Shown here piece by piece: positions 1 through 8,615 of a stretch of 59,496 bases of DNA; positions within the stretch are counted from its first letter, which is position 1; each line of letters starts with the position of its first letter. The DNA is taken from NCBI RefSeq assembly GCF_003289945.1, contig NZ_QMBP01000029.1, positions 1-59,496 of the forward strand, written 5' to 3'. The notes beneath the pieces are model-generated. The model was given only the letters and a program-made list of their open reading frames with translations, did not search any database and had not been told where the DNA came from. This DNA is from Mesorhizobium hawassense. GTDB lineage: Bacteria > Pseudomonadota > Alphaproteobacteria > Rhizobiales > Rhizobiaceae. The translations under genes were made by a program, and so were the position numbers.

Positions 1-245
1 CTGCGCAGGATCTTTGCCTCGAGCGCCGCGGCGACGAAGGCCCGTCGAGCGGCAGGCGGATGCGTCTCACCGCGCAACACCTGCAGGCAAGCATCCATGG
101 CCTGTCTGCGTTTTTCGGTTTGACTCTGGAGGTCTCGGACCAGGATCATCGCCGCATCGTTGACATCGAAGACACTCCGCTCGGGACTGTGATGGCCAAT
201 CCGAACGACCACTGGCCTCTCAAATCTGGTCAAGCCGGCCATCAT
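1..245 (-). CDS. DUF982 family protein, partial (runs off left edge)
   Basis: Reading the minus strand from an ATG-ATG pair at 245/242, preceded by a GGGAGG ribosome site, gives an open frame to the window edge. The translation contains VDAAMILVRD-like and AARRAFVAAALEAKI segments, the pattern I associate with DUF982, a short protein family of unknown function that is multiplied in rhizobial genomes and islands. The C-terminus lies outside the window, so completeness cannot be judged. There is no obvious operon partner: the next confident gene on this strand lies 560 bases upstream. Confidence 0.6.
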   Translation of the reverse strand, partial: MMAGLTRFERPVVVRIGHHSPERSVFDVNDAAMILVRDLQSQTEKRRQAMDACLQVLRGETHPPAARRAFVAAALEAKILR

Positions 246-806
246 TCCCTCCCCTAAGGCGACGACAAGCAGCAAGGATTGCGTTTGCGCTTCTGCTCAA
301 GCGGGCAACTCAGCTAAGTGGCAGAGTCGAAGAGCGCTGGCCAGCCCCGATACCTGTGCCTGGGTCAGGCTCCGTGCGAACGGACCAACCTTTGCACCTT
401 TCCACGGCAGGGAGGTTTGCAAGTCGATAAGCCGCTGCGGAGCGCACTTGAGGGGTTCAAGCCGTCCCACGCGTCCCGGCACGCGCGATGGGCGGTCTGA
501 TAGATCATGTCCCTGCCATCTCCTGGCCACGCCCCGGCGAAATCGATAGTATCCGCAAGCTTCGCGATCTCTTGCAAGAGGTAGGTAGAGCGCGCCTAAC
601 GAATTTGGGACTGCTGACAATCTCAGCGTCATACGTGCTTCTTGGCCGAACGGATTATCCTGAAGACGCTGCCAGATCCGCAGCTTTGCGACGTGGCCGA
701 ATGTCTTGTCAGGAAGGTGACGGTTCAAGACGAGATAAGTGCGGCGCCGATCTTGAAGCACACCTAACACCCGACCCCGGCACGACGATGCAAGTGTTGC
801 ATTGGT
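246..806. other. No confident gene
   Basis: Several overlapping open frames of 60-157 codons exist on both strands, but none shows a recognisable domain or a convincing ribosome site, and two minus frames (297-770 and 365-577) contradict each other. It may hold decayed coding sequence. I see no repeat or promoter I can defend. Confidence 0.4.
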
Positions 807-1901
807 TTAGCCACCGGCTCGATCGGGAATTCGGGCCTTGCGAGCTTCGCCGCTCTCATGGCCGAGGGCCTTGTTGACCGCGGGGATGATCTTGTCGCCC
901 CAGAGCTCGATTTGGCGCAGCATCGTCTTCTCGTCGAAATCCCCCAGCTGGGTCTGAATTGCGATCTGGTCCGGTTTCAGGATCTCGATCTCTTCCAGCA
1001 GCCGATCGACGACGCGGTTGATGCCGCCGACTGGTAGGTTTTCGCGCATGGTTTCGAAGGACAGGTCCTGCTGGGTCGGCATTTCCCGCAGCAGATAGCC
1101 ATCGTCGCTTTGCTGGCGCCGCCGATGCAATGCTTCCGATAAGCGACGCTGGAATCGGGCATTGTCGAGATAGCAGTTGATTTCCGTCTCATCCTCGCTG
1201 GCAAAGCAGCAGCGCAGCAGCGATATCTTGGCCGCCGCGGGGTTCTTACTCTCGCAAGCAGCGGCTTTCTCGATCTCCTCGCGCAGCATGGTCATGATCT
1301 CCAAGCCGTTGTGAAGTGCCGTGACGAGAAGATTGTGGCCGTCACGATAAGCTCGGCGCATGCTGTGCGCGGAGCCTGTGGCGATCCAAATCGGGGGCTG
1401 CGGCTTCTGGAAGCTGCGCATCGAGATCGCCGTCGGCGGCACCTTCAAATATCTCCCCTCATGTTCGAAGATCTTGCGATGGAGGCCTTTTAGAAGGATG
1501 TCCAGGTATTCCGAAAAGACGGCTGGGGCCTCATTTATATCGACGCCGAAGCGCTCGAACTCGAACTGCTGGTAGCCCGAGCCGACGCCGAGTTCCAGGC
1601 GGCCGTTTGAAACGATATCGGCGAATCCGATCTCGGACAGCAGTCGCTGCGGCTGATAGAGCGGCAGCACGCACACGGCGGTGCCCAGGCGAATGGTGCG
1701 CGTAACCCCGGCGCAGTGCGCCACCATCATCAAGGGCGAAGGAATGAGGCTATAATTATTGAAGTGGTGCTCGGCAAACCACGCAGTGGTAAAGCCGGCC
1801 TGCTCCGATACGATCGCCTGTTTAACGGAGTTGCGGATGACACTGTCGCACGACTGATGGTAGCCGCGCTGGCCAGCGAGGATAAAAGTGGCGAATTCCA
1901 A
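807..1901 (-). CDS. LLM-class flavin-dependent oxidoreductase (luciferase-like)
   Basis: This is a 364-residue protein of the bacterial luciferase-like monooxygenase family, which uses reduced flavin and oxygen; the substrate is unknown. Typical segments are FATFILAG at the N-terminus, a TAWFAEHHF motif, RLGTAVCVLPLYQP, and GRLELGVGSGYQ for flavin binding. The open frame extends much further upstream, but family homology starts at the TTG at 1901. That codon has a strong AAGGAGG site six bases before it, so I choose TTG. The gene lies 226 bases downstream of nifQ on the same strand and could be read from the nifQ promoter; that link is inference. No own promoter was recognised. Confidence 0.85.
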   Translation of the reverse strand: MEFATFILAGQRGYHQSCDSVIRNSVKQAIVSEQAGFTTAWFAEHHFNNYSLIPSPLMMVAHCAGVTRTIRLGTAVCVLPLYQPQRLLSEIGFADIVSNGRLELGVGSGYQQFEFERFGVDINEAPAVFSEYLDILLKGLHRKIFEHEGRYLKVPPTAISMRSFQKPQPPIWIATGSAHSMRRAYRDGHNLLVTALHNGLEIMTMLREEIEKAAACESKNPAAAKISLLRCCFASEDETEINCYLDNARFQRRLSEALHRRRQQSDDGYLLREMPTQQDLSFETMRENLPVGGINRVVDRLLEEIEILKPDQIAIQTQLGDFDEKTMLRQIELWGDKIIPAVNKALGHESGEARKARIPDRAGG

Positions 1902-2127
1902 TACTGCCTCCTTTGCAGAAAATTTTGCACACCACGCATGACTTTCCGGCCTGCCCGGGATTGCATTTGAGGCTGCGTCGCCTTCGCCTTGGAGCAACAC
2001 TGTCGAGCAACTTGGCGCGAGAGTGGCTACTATCCGACCGACTTGCCAGGCCTGAGGCGTTGAGGCGATCTTGGCCCGGCAGTGGATACTTGCGTCATCG
2101 AAAACGGAAGCCCGCAGGGCAGGATGC

Positions 2128-2982
2128 TCATGGTCTGGTCCGCCAGCACCGAATGGCTCCGAGCGCGCGATCGGCACCCTCGCAGATGATAGACGCGAAC
2201 TTGACGCCGCCGGATTGCAGGCCGCGCCAGAAGGCCAGCTTCCCGCGCGACTTTGGCAACCCCTGACCCGTCCTGGCAAAGCGGTACTTTACCCCCAGGA
2301 GTCCAGCCCTGGTCCGCGCAAAGTGGCTTTCGCCTTGTTCCGGTCCAAAGCAGCTATCGAAGTCGTTGCAGTCGCGACAATTTGGTGCAGCGCACATCGA
2401 ATACCCTTCTGCACCACAGACCTTCCGATAGAGATACTTCTTCCATCGCATGTTTTGGGAATTCCCAGCCGCCAGTGTCGGGAAATGGCTGGCAAGGAGA
2501 CGGCTGAGCTCGGCACGATCAAGAAGTCCAAGGTCCTGCCACAGATGGGCAGGGCGCATCGCACGGCGTGCAATGATTTTGGCGAAGGAGATGCTCATTG
2601 GGTCGCCTGGCCGTGCATGTGCCAGCAGCAAGCCGAGCAGCAGTTGTTCCTCCATGCAGGGATCCGGATCGGTGGCTTTCATCAACGCAAATGCAGCGAT
2701 GTCAACCGCAGGGAAACTGCGAGCGAGGATCTCTGCCAGCTCGGATACCGAAAGCCCCGTTGCGTCGGTTGCCGTGATCTCGCCGGTGTCGATTTCGTCG
2801 AGTGCTCGCGACAGGACACAAGAAAGCACATGCTGGTCGAAGCTGGTCGCCCGCCTGGCCCGCTTGATCCCGAAATTTCGGACGGGGAAAAACGGCACTG
2901 GGGCCGTGCTGGCCATGCCCTTACGCGGCAGAACGCCGGTCTGGGACTGACCAGAGCTTTCGCTTCCCTTGGCTCGTGTCAT
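2128..2982 (-). CDS. nifQ: Nitrogen fixation protein NifQ
   Basis: NifQ is an iron-sulfur protein that supplies molybdenum for FeMo-cofactor assembly. The decisive evidence is the Cys cluster MCAAPNCRDCNDFDSCFGPE (C-x4-C-x2-C-x5-C), the NifQ signature, followed by a GESHFARTRAGLL-like tail. The start at 2982 (ATG preceded by GAAGG) gives 284 residues. The frame is open another 176 codons upstream, but that part has no NifQ character and contains the promoter. The C-terminal 50 residues after the Cys cluster look unusually long and low in similarity, which may mean an altered 3' end. A sigma-54 promoter and a NifA site lie upstream, so expression should be NifA/RpoN dependent in nitrogen-fixing bacteroids. 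Confidence 0.88.
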   Translation of the reverse strand: MTRAKGSESSGQSQTGVLPRKGMASTAPVPFFPVRNFGIKRARRATSFDQHVLSCVLSRALDEIDTGEITATDATGLSVSELAEILARSFPAVDIAAFALMKATDPDPCMEEQLLLGLLLAHARPGDPMSISFAKIIARRAMRPAHLWQDLGLLDRAELSRLLASHFPTLAAGNSQNMRWKKYLYRKVCGAEGYSMCAAPNCRDCNDFDSCFGPEQGESHFARTRAGLLGVKYRFARTGQGLPKSRGKLAFWRGLQSGGVKFASIICEGADRALGAIRCWRTRP

Positions 2983-3051
2983 ACTGTCGCCTTCAGTGCC
3001 GTTGCGAGCGGACAGAACCTGTCCGCGCGGGCCACCCTCTCGCATGAAAGC

Positions 3052-3067
3052 AACAAGAACCGTGCCA
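3052..3067 (-). promoter_or_regulatory. Sigma-54 (-24/-12) promoter of nifQ
   Basis: The minus strand reads TGGCACGGTTCTTGT. The -24 element TGGCACG is perfect and the -12 element is TTGT in place of TTGC, with the correct ten bases between the two dinucleotide cores. It lies about 70 bases upstream of the nifQ start and 75 bases downstream of a perfect NifA site, the arrangement expected for NifA-activated genes. Confidence 0.65.
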
Positions 3068-3141
3068 TTCCAAGCCAAGGGTGCCGTTCCCGAAGTTTCT
3101 CCTGTCCAGCTCGACTGGCCGATGTCGTCTAAGGCCCGGTT

Positions 3142-3157
3142 TGTCGGCAACCCGACA
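3142..3157. promoter_or_regulatory. NifA upstream activator sequence
   Basis: TGT-N10-ACA is met exactly (TGTCGGCAACCCGACA, which is also largely palindromic). It sits about 75 bases upstream of the sigma-54 promoter of nifQ, within the usual distance for NifA binding and DNA looping. Confidence 0.7.
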
Positions 3158-3968
3158 AAATTCGACAGCAGAAATGTCGGATGGCCAGCCGGCCACGAGC
3201 GATCGACAGCATTTGATCGGAGCGATCTTCGAGCTGCTGCTGCGCCCAAGCCCGCGGCGGCGCGAAGGACGACACTCGCCTCAACAATCCCGCCGATCTC
3301 CCCAGAGCTGTTCGACGCAGAACGGCCCTGCCTGCCCTCGTTGATCAAGACATTGATCTGGACACGGCGGAGATTTTTTTCGGGGGCTTCCGCGCGAGGG
3401 GGCATATCTTGCCGACCGCCCCTGCTTTGCCGGTTCGGGTCGACGCAACATGGATTCCCGGATCGAGTTCCAAGAGTCGCCTTGCCGGAGATTTTGAGGG
3501 GAACTGACAACCAGCTTGCCGGAACGCCTCATAGGCTGCGGGAGCCCGACCTGGAGGACATTTATGCCGGGCGATGAAGGTGGTTACGTCGCTGCGGGAA
3601 GACTGCTGGACGGGATTTCGTCGCGGTGGTGAATGAGATCACGCTCCGTTTTGCTTGATGGTCGGGGCAATCAAGCCCGACGGGCACCAAACCCGTGCTC
3701 AGACGATTCTTCCTTTCGACATCGACCCGCACAAGAATGTCTTAATGAAGGACCCAATGGACATGCTGCCAAGCCTACCCCCGGACCATCGACCCTGTCT
3801 TGGCAAGAGGGCGGGTCAATCCTTGTTGACAGCTGAGCCAAACAGCGTGCCGGGGCCGCCGATCAATTTGGGAAATGAAGGCCACATGCGAGCAAGACTT
3901 TGCCCGACTGAGGTGTGAGGACGACCGGCATGGGCTTACGGACGCTTGAACAAGAAGCCCGGCCCTCG
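3158..3968. other. No gene recognised upstream of nifQ
   Basis: Open frames here overlap in several registers with no recognisable domain. The region separates the nifQ control region from the cold-shock gene. I see nothing further to annotate. Confidence 0.4.
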
Positions 3969-4529
3969 TCAACCGATTATGCGGATGGTTTGGACCTCCG
4001 GGCATTTCTTGCCGGGTCTGCATTCGATGAGCACCCTTTGTCCCTCAAACAGTCCGCTTAGCTCTGAGCGCGCTAGCGTGGAGGCATGAACAAAGACATC
4101 TCTCCCGCCCCTTGCAGGAGTAATGAAGCCATAGCCCTTCCTGGGGTTATACCATTTCACCGTTCCTGTGCTTTCCCGAGCGTTTGTCGATGTGCTCGAA
4201 GTTGACTCCACAATCTCCAGCACTCGAGCCACCTGACGGCCCTTTTGCGTCTCTTCCAAGGTGACCGTGAGACGCGTTCCGTCGGAAACACCGTTGCTTG
4301 CAATCTCCTCCAGTACCCGCATATGCAAAAAGGCGTCCGTTCCGTCTGGAATTTTGACGAAGCCGTATCCCTTTCTCTCGTTGAACCACTTTACCTCGAC
4401 GTCGACAGGCTTTGCGATGGCAGATGATGGCTGCTGGAAGGAGCTTGGCACGAAAGGCTCGTCAGGAGAACCTGACGCGTCGTCGTCTCGATTCCGACCC
4501 GGTTTGCGGTGCTTATTGTATCTGCTCAT
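3969..4529 (-). CDS. Tandem cold-shock domain protein
   Basis: This 186-residue protein carries two cold-shock domains. The first (about 44-108) has VEVKWFNERKGYGFVKI and a degenerate second RNA-binding motif DAFLHM. The second (about 120-185) has GTVKWYNPRKGYGFI and DVFVHAS. The N-terminal 40 residues are basic and low complexity (MSRYNKHRKPGRNRD). Such proteins bind single-stranded RNA or DNA and act as RNA chaperones or transcription antiterminators in the cytoplasm. The double-domain form is common in alphaproteobacteria. It stands alone, facing nifQ across an 800-base gap. No cold-shock leader was identified. Confidence 0.9.
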   Translation of the reverse strand: MSRYNKHRKPGRNRDDDASGSPDEPFVPSSFQQPSSAIAKPVDVEVKWFNERKGYGFVKIPDGTDAFLHMRVLEEIASNGVSDGTRLTVTLEETQKGRQVARVLEIVESTSSTSTNARESTGTVKWYNPRKGYGFITPARGGRDVFVHASTLARSELSGLFEGQRVLIECRPGKKCPEVQTIRIIG

Positions 4530-5200
4530 ATCGTCTCAGCTGCATTGGAAGGCCGGTATTTCGACGAAAAAAAGGAATAAGGCGGCGGCGCATTGCTTAT
4601 CAACATCAGCATCACAATGGACTCTGCGTCACCGAGGAACGTTCCTGCGTAGCCCGAAAGCTGGATGTAACCGCGTCCCGCTGCACGCTGGACAAGCCCG
4701 AACCCGTTCCTGCAGCCAAGGAAGCCTGCACCGGCGGCAGGTATGCAAGTCTCCAATCGCAAGTGTCCAAGTCGATGACTTCCTTGTCTAATAAGGAGGC
4801 TGACAACGGTTCATCGGCCAGCCTGCGGTCAATTCTAGGCTGCGCAGCGGCCCGTTATCTGTTGCGCATTTCGCCAATGATCTTTGGATATCGGTGCTTC
4901 CGATGGCGTGAACACGATCGTTCGCGAAATCACAGCCAGCGGTAGTCACCCGTCGACTGCTGCCTAAGGATCGACGAGATCGGCGGTGTTCGACAAAGCC
5001 CCGCTCGCAGTATCGATGTTTATTCGCACCCGGTCCGATGCTGGCCGGCCAGGGTCCATGCGACCTCGCCGGGGTTCGTAGCCCAAAGTCACAACATCGG
5101 CCAAGCCGGTTTGCCGCAATGGCCGTCTGCTCGTCGCCATCAGTCGCCATACCTACTGCAGTACGAGTTACGCCACCGCTTGCCTTGTTGGATCGCGTAA
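4530..5200. other. No confident gene
   Basis: Overlapping open frames on both strands (for example 4788-5204 minus) show no domain I recognise and no good ribosome site. Probably decayed or non-coding island DNA. Confidence 0.4.
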
Positions 5201-6277
5201 TCACTCGGCCGGTCTCGGTGTCGCGGTAACGCTTGGGGGCAAATTTGGATATGTGATCTGCGGCTGGTCTCCAGTGAGGGCTTGCAGGAAGGCAGTGATT
5301 TTTGCGACCGACTCGTCAGGGAGTTGAATGCCGAGTTGCGCCCTTCCCATCACCGCCACCGCTTGCTCCAGGTCCCACACGCGGCCGCTGTGAAAATAGG
5401 GAGCCGTGAGTGCGATGTTCCTCAAGGTGGGAACTTTGAAGACATATTCGTCGTTCGGATTCTTGGTAACCTTGGCCCGGCCCTTATCCGCTGGCGGCAG
5501 CAATTGCTGACCGGGACTCTCAGCCAAACCAAACCGAGCATACATGCCACCGCCGACGTTTCTGCCGTTGTGGCAGGACGAGCATCCCTCGTCGATGAAA
5601 AGCGCTAGGCCCTCCTTCTGTTGTGCGGTGAGCGCGTTTTCGTCACCTTCCAGATAACGATCGAACGGTGCGTTGGGCGTGGTTAGCGTCGCCTCGAAGG
5701 CAGCAAGCGCTCGCTTGATGTTGTCGTAGGTGACGGCATCGTTATCCATCGGGAAGGCTTTGCCAAACGCATCGACATAGCCTGGGATGCCTTTTAGCTG
5801 GGCCACTGCTTGATCGGCAGTGCTGCCCATCTCCACCGGGCCAGCGATGGGACCGCCGGCTTGTTCCTCCAAGTCAGCTGCACGTCCATCCCAGAACTGA
5901 GCGGCATTGAATGCCGAGTTGAGCACTGTTGGTGCGTTCCGACCGCCGTGCTGCCAATCGTGGCCAAGCGAGGTGGAGCGGCCATCGGCACCGCCGCGTC
6001 CGATCTGATGGCAGGTGTTGCAGCTGATATTGTGTGCCTTGGAAAGCCGGGTCTCGAAAAAGAGCATCTTGCCCAGTTCGAGCTTTTCTGGGGTAGCCGG
6101 ATTGTGCTCCAGGTCTGTGGGATCCTTTGGTACGATATCGAATTGCGATTTCGCCTCGTCGAGGAGATCGGCCTGACCCATGGTCGTGGACAGGAGCAGA
6201 CAGCATCCTACTGCGACATACGGAAAGATTCGTGTCATCATGGCGACGAGATCCGGTCTGACGGAACGCATAAACAT
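5201..6277 (-). CDS. Diheme cytochrome c peroxidase (CcpA/MauG family)
   Basis: The 358-residue product has a hydrophobic signal segment (about 14-33, ending near MGQA) and two covalent heme motifs, CNTCH (86-90) and CSSCH further on. They are placed as in bacterial diheme cytochrome c peroxidases, which reduce hydrogen peroxide in the periplasm with electrons from small c-type cytochromes. LELGKMLFFETRLS and VPTLRNIALTAPYFHSG are also typical. The ATG at 6277 has a GAGGGGAG ribosome site; ATGs at 6271 and near residue 13 are alternatives. The frame remains open to 6607 without family similarity. A perfect sigma-54 promoter lies about 350 bases upstream, suggesting expression in bacteroids or low oxygen, though the leader would be long. 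Confidence 0.9.
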   Translation of the reverse strand: MFMRSVRPDLVAMMTRIFPYVAVGCCLLLSTTMGQADLLDEAKSQFDIVPKDPTDLEHNPATPEKLELGKMLFFETRLSKAHNISCNTCHQIGRGGADGRSTSLGHDWQHGGRNAPTVLNSAFNAAQFWDGRAADLEEQAGGPIAGPVEMGSTADQAVAQLKGIPGYVDAFGKAFPMDNDAVTYDNIKRALAAFEATLTTPNAPFDRYLEGDENALTAQQKEGLALFIDEGCSSCHNGRNVGGGMYARFGLAESPGQQLLPPADKGRAKVTKNPNDEYVFKVPTLRNIALTAPYFHSGRVWDLEQAVAVMGRAQLGIQLPDESVAKITAFLQALTGDQPQITYPNLPPSVTATPRPAE

Positions 6278-6592
6278 AGGCTGCTCCCCTCTCCGCCGAT
6301 CAAACCTCTGCATCGTGCGCGTGCGAGGTTTGCCCCAGTCGCCATGGCCACACGGTCTGCAGACTGCCGGTTGCCCGAAGACGGTTTTTCGACGTTTGGA
6401 ATTGAGACGAATCGCGAGGCCGGTCTTGCGCTTGCGAAAACGGACGGTTTGCGAGGATCCGGTGGAGAACGGCACATAAGAACAGGCTCGGGCACATCGA
6501 TCTGTGGGCGCAACGGTAAGCTCATCGGTTCGGTCTTCATCTAATTTGCGGCAGCGCAGGCCGGCCCCGCGTAGGATCGGAAGTCCAGCTGA

Positions 6593-6638
6593 AACGAACT
6601 TCAGCAAGGAACGTGAACGAACTTCAGCAAGGAACGTG
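6593..6638. repeat. Perfect 23-bp tandem duplication in the peroxidase promoter
   Basis: Bases 6593-6615 are repeated exactly at 6616-6638 (unit beginning AACGAACTTCAGCAAGG). Each copy contains the -12 half of the sigma-54 promoter on the minus strand; only the second copy joins to a complete -24 half. Confidence 0.95.
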
Positions 6639-6641
6639 CCA
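6627..6641 (-). promoter_or_regulatory. Sigma-54 promoter upstream of the cytochrome c peroxidase
   Basis: The minus strand reads T-TGGCACG-TTCC-TTGC-T, a full match to the -24/-12 consensus with correct spacing. Transcription would start near 6615, inside the first copy of the 23-bp duplication, and run about 340 bases before the peroxidase start. I found no perfect TGT-N10-ACA NifA site in the 170 bases upstream. Confidence 0.7.
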
Positions 6642-6995
6642 AGCGGTCAGAACCCTCAGTTGATTTGGGATTCTCAGGCGAAGGGACATGTTGCTCGACC
6701 AGCTTCAGGATCGGTTTGTATGTTTTTGTAAGAAAACAGCCATTGGTGACATACAGCTATCGCGGCGAAGTCATATGCCGACCGGCGGCACCGAAAACTC
6801 CTCTGATACCCACCAAAGGATGGCCAGATAGCGCTATTCGAACAGCTTGCCGTCGTGGCACCTGCCTTTGCGTCTAACGTGATCAGCCTGTAAGTAGTCA
6901 GCGAGAGGCCTGCTCGATCAGCAGCGCAACCGCCCCCCGCTCGGAACGGCAAAATCTAGTCGGCGGACAGTTCAGTCTTCCTGCTCCTCGGGCGC
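6642..6995. other. Intergenic, no gene
   Basis: An AT-rich stretch around 6715-6770 (including a TGTTTTTGTAAGAAAACA near-palindrome) could hold an activator site for the sigma-54 promoter, but it does not match a known consensus exactly. No coding region was seen. Confidence 0.4.
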
Positions 6996-7665
6996 TTAAC
7001 CAGCTGAGCGTACGGTTCGGATGAAGCAATGGGGCGCCAGAGCCTTCCTGAGCCGACTGATGTGAAAATCGACGGTCGGCGAACCGATATGGATGTTGTT
7101 GGGTCAAGCCGCCTGAACCAATTCGTCGCGACAACAGACTTTCCCAAGAATTTCGATCAGGTGGCACAACAGGTTGTACTCGATCGGGCTCAATGGAGCT
7201 GCTCGCCGTTGTAGCTGACGCGGTGGCTGGCAAGCCGGATCTCGACCGGGCCGTCAAGTCAGCGACTCCCGACCATTCCAGTCATTGAGAGCGGGACGCG
7301 CAAATCGCCAGTTCCCTGCGCAGATAGGCAAGCAGCTTGGCGGGCACCAAGTGGCGCACGAAAATCTCGTCGATGCCTGTCTTGATCAGTTCCACATGCT
7401 GGAGCTCGGCGCCCGGCGCGATCAGAGCCACGATAGGAACTGCACTCACCTGCACCTCGCTCTTCAGCCGCGCACAAATCGTCGGGCCGATGGGCGCCAG
7501 CCGGCTGGCAGTCCAGGACGACTGCTGCGGTTCCCGCTCCACGGTCTGCGGAACCGCGTGTGCGACATCGATAAGCTATGCCGAGAAGCCGTGGAACATG
7601 AGAAGGTGGCTGAGGAACAGGCACAACTCGATGTCCTGTGAGCAGATCAGGACCAATGGCTTCAT
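6996..7665 (-). pseudogene. ttsI: Frameshifted response regulator, TtsI-like
   Basis: The remains of one gene are spread over three frames. It starts with ATG at 7665 (MKPLVLICSQDIELCLFLSH), ends in a premature stop, resumes with VVLDCQPAG and VPIVALIAPGAELQHVELIK in another frame, and ends with a winged-helix part (TVDFHISRLRKAL, FIRTVRSAG) in a third frame, stopping at 6996. Receiver plus OmpR/PhoB-type DNA-binding domain is certain. The LICSQD and LDCQP wording recalls TtsI, the nodD-dependent activator of the rhizobial type III secretion system, but that assignment is from memory. The gene cannot make a full-length protein. Confidence 0.7.
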
Positions 7666-7992
7666 CTGTAGCCCTACCTCGCTTGGCGATATCGGCGCAG
7701 CTTGTGCAGCAGGTATTACAAGGCCCACAGGTTGCGTCTGGGAACCTCCAATCGCCGAGGCCGTCGGTCTCACCAGAGTGCCAGCGCCTCGGTCGACTTG
7801 AGCGCGCGACCAAGCGCTGCCGAAACCGAGTTGGAACGGAATGGGTCACGGATTCAGGCTGCCCGCGCCAGGGGGCGAAGCCGAATGGCCGAGACCGCCT
7901 GAGCGACGCGAAGACAGGCGGGCTCGGTTCACGAGCACCCGATGCGCGCCTTCAGGCGCGCAGCTGCCCAGCAATTTGCCAGCACAGACCGA
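7666..7992. other. Intergenic, no gene
   Basis: Short conflicting open frames only. It lies between the broken response regulator and qseC. Nothing regulatory was recognised. Confidence 0.4.
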
Positions 7993-8205
7993 TTATTTGT
8001 CGGGACGAATCAAATCCATGTGGCTGACGCCAAGCGCCAATGCCAGTTCATAGATGGTGACGATCGTCGGATTGCGGCGGCCCTTCTCCAGACCGCTGAT
8101 ATACTGCTGGCTGAAGCCGGAAACTTCGGCGAGTTGTTCCTGAGTCAGACCTTTCTTCAGCCTGATGCTTATCACATTCCGACCAACCAACTGACGCATG
8201 TCCAT
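7993..8205 (-). CDS. qseC: QseC-type helix-turn-helix repressor (copy 1)
   Basis: This is a 70-residue XRE-family protein with a single helix-turn-helix (GLTQEQLAEVSGFSQQYISG, followed by LEKGRRNPT). It is divergently transcribed from a qseM homologue 122 bases away and sits next to fseA, traI and traR, exactly the context of QseC in the M. loti R7A ICE. There QseC binds operators in the shared intergenic region and controls qseM and itself. The size and position support the same role here. The shared upstream region contains TTGA-N5-TCAA (8233-8245) next to a TATAAT (8247-8252), a possible operator-promoter overlap. Confidence 0.8.
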   Translation of the reverse strand: MDMRQLVGRNVISIRLKKGLTQEQLAEVSGFSQQYISGLEKGRRNPTIVTIYELALALGVSHMDLIRPDK

Positions 8206-8327
8206 GCGTGAGAAGTCAGCGGATCAGGCTGCTTGAGTTTATCAACTATAATATGTATTCCACACCAAGCGTCTCAATCCACCCGCGGACGGGTCTTGCG
8301 CGACCGCTCTTGGAGATAAAATCAGCG
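8206..8327. promoter_or_regulatory. Shared qseC/qseM control region (copy 1)
   Basis: This is a 122-base divergent intergenic region. TATAAT at 8247-8252 is the best -10 candidate for qseM. The imperfect TTGA-N5-TCAA element at 8233-8245 overlaps where a repressor would act. It carries no copy of the GGAACGATCGTTCC operator seen at the second locus. Confidence 0.4.
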
Positions 8328-8594
8328 ATGTTGCAGCCTGAATCGACTGTACCGGTAGCGGATGAAGCGCCATGGTCGGATAGCCTCACGGCTTACGACA
8401 AGGAGCACTTCACCATCTATATGCGCTTGCTGGATGCCGCCGCCGATGACGCCAGCTACGAGGAGATGGCGGATCTGATCCTCGGCATCGATCCGGAGCG
8501 CGAACCAGAACGCGCCCGCAATGCGGCCCGCAGCCATCTCGACCGGGCGAACTGGATGGTAACGACGGGCTACAGGGAGCTGTTCACCAGCTGA
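8328..8594 (+). CDS. qseM: QseM antiactivator (copy 1)
   Basis: The 88-residue product contains WSDSLTAYDKEHFTIYMRLL, an ILGIDPEREPERARN segment and a C-terminal RSHLDRANWMVTTGYREL helix related to DUF2285. In M. loti R7A, QseM binds both the quorum-sensing activator TraR and the excision activator FseA and keeps the ICE silent in most cells. I chose ATG 8328, which gives the usual short protein. The frame is open to 8208 but the extra 40 residues have no family character. A GGAG lies 13 bases upstream, rather distant. The gene is divergent from qseC and convergent with fseA. A second, very similar copy lies at 11960. Confidence 0.82.
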   Translation: MLQPESTVPVADEAPWSDSLTAYDKEHFTIYMRLLDAAADDASYEEMADLILGIDPEREPERARNAARSHLDRANWMVTTGYRELFTS

Positions 8595-8615
8595 CGCATT
8601 CAGGCGCGAGACACG

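Noticed and set aside
807..2279. 490-codon frame of the flavin oxidoreductase from ATG 2279
   Set aside because: Overlaps the nifQ end and lacks homology before the TTG at 1901, which has a strong ribosome site.
2128..3510. Full 460-codon frame as one NifQ protein
   Set aside because: The first 176 codons lack NifQ similarity and contain the NifA site and sigma-54 promoter; the start at 2982 is preferred.
5201..6607. 468-residue form of the cytochrome c peroxidase
   Set aside because: The extra N-terminal 110 residues precede a good signal peptide and ribosome site and look non-coding.
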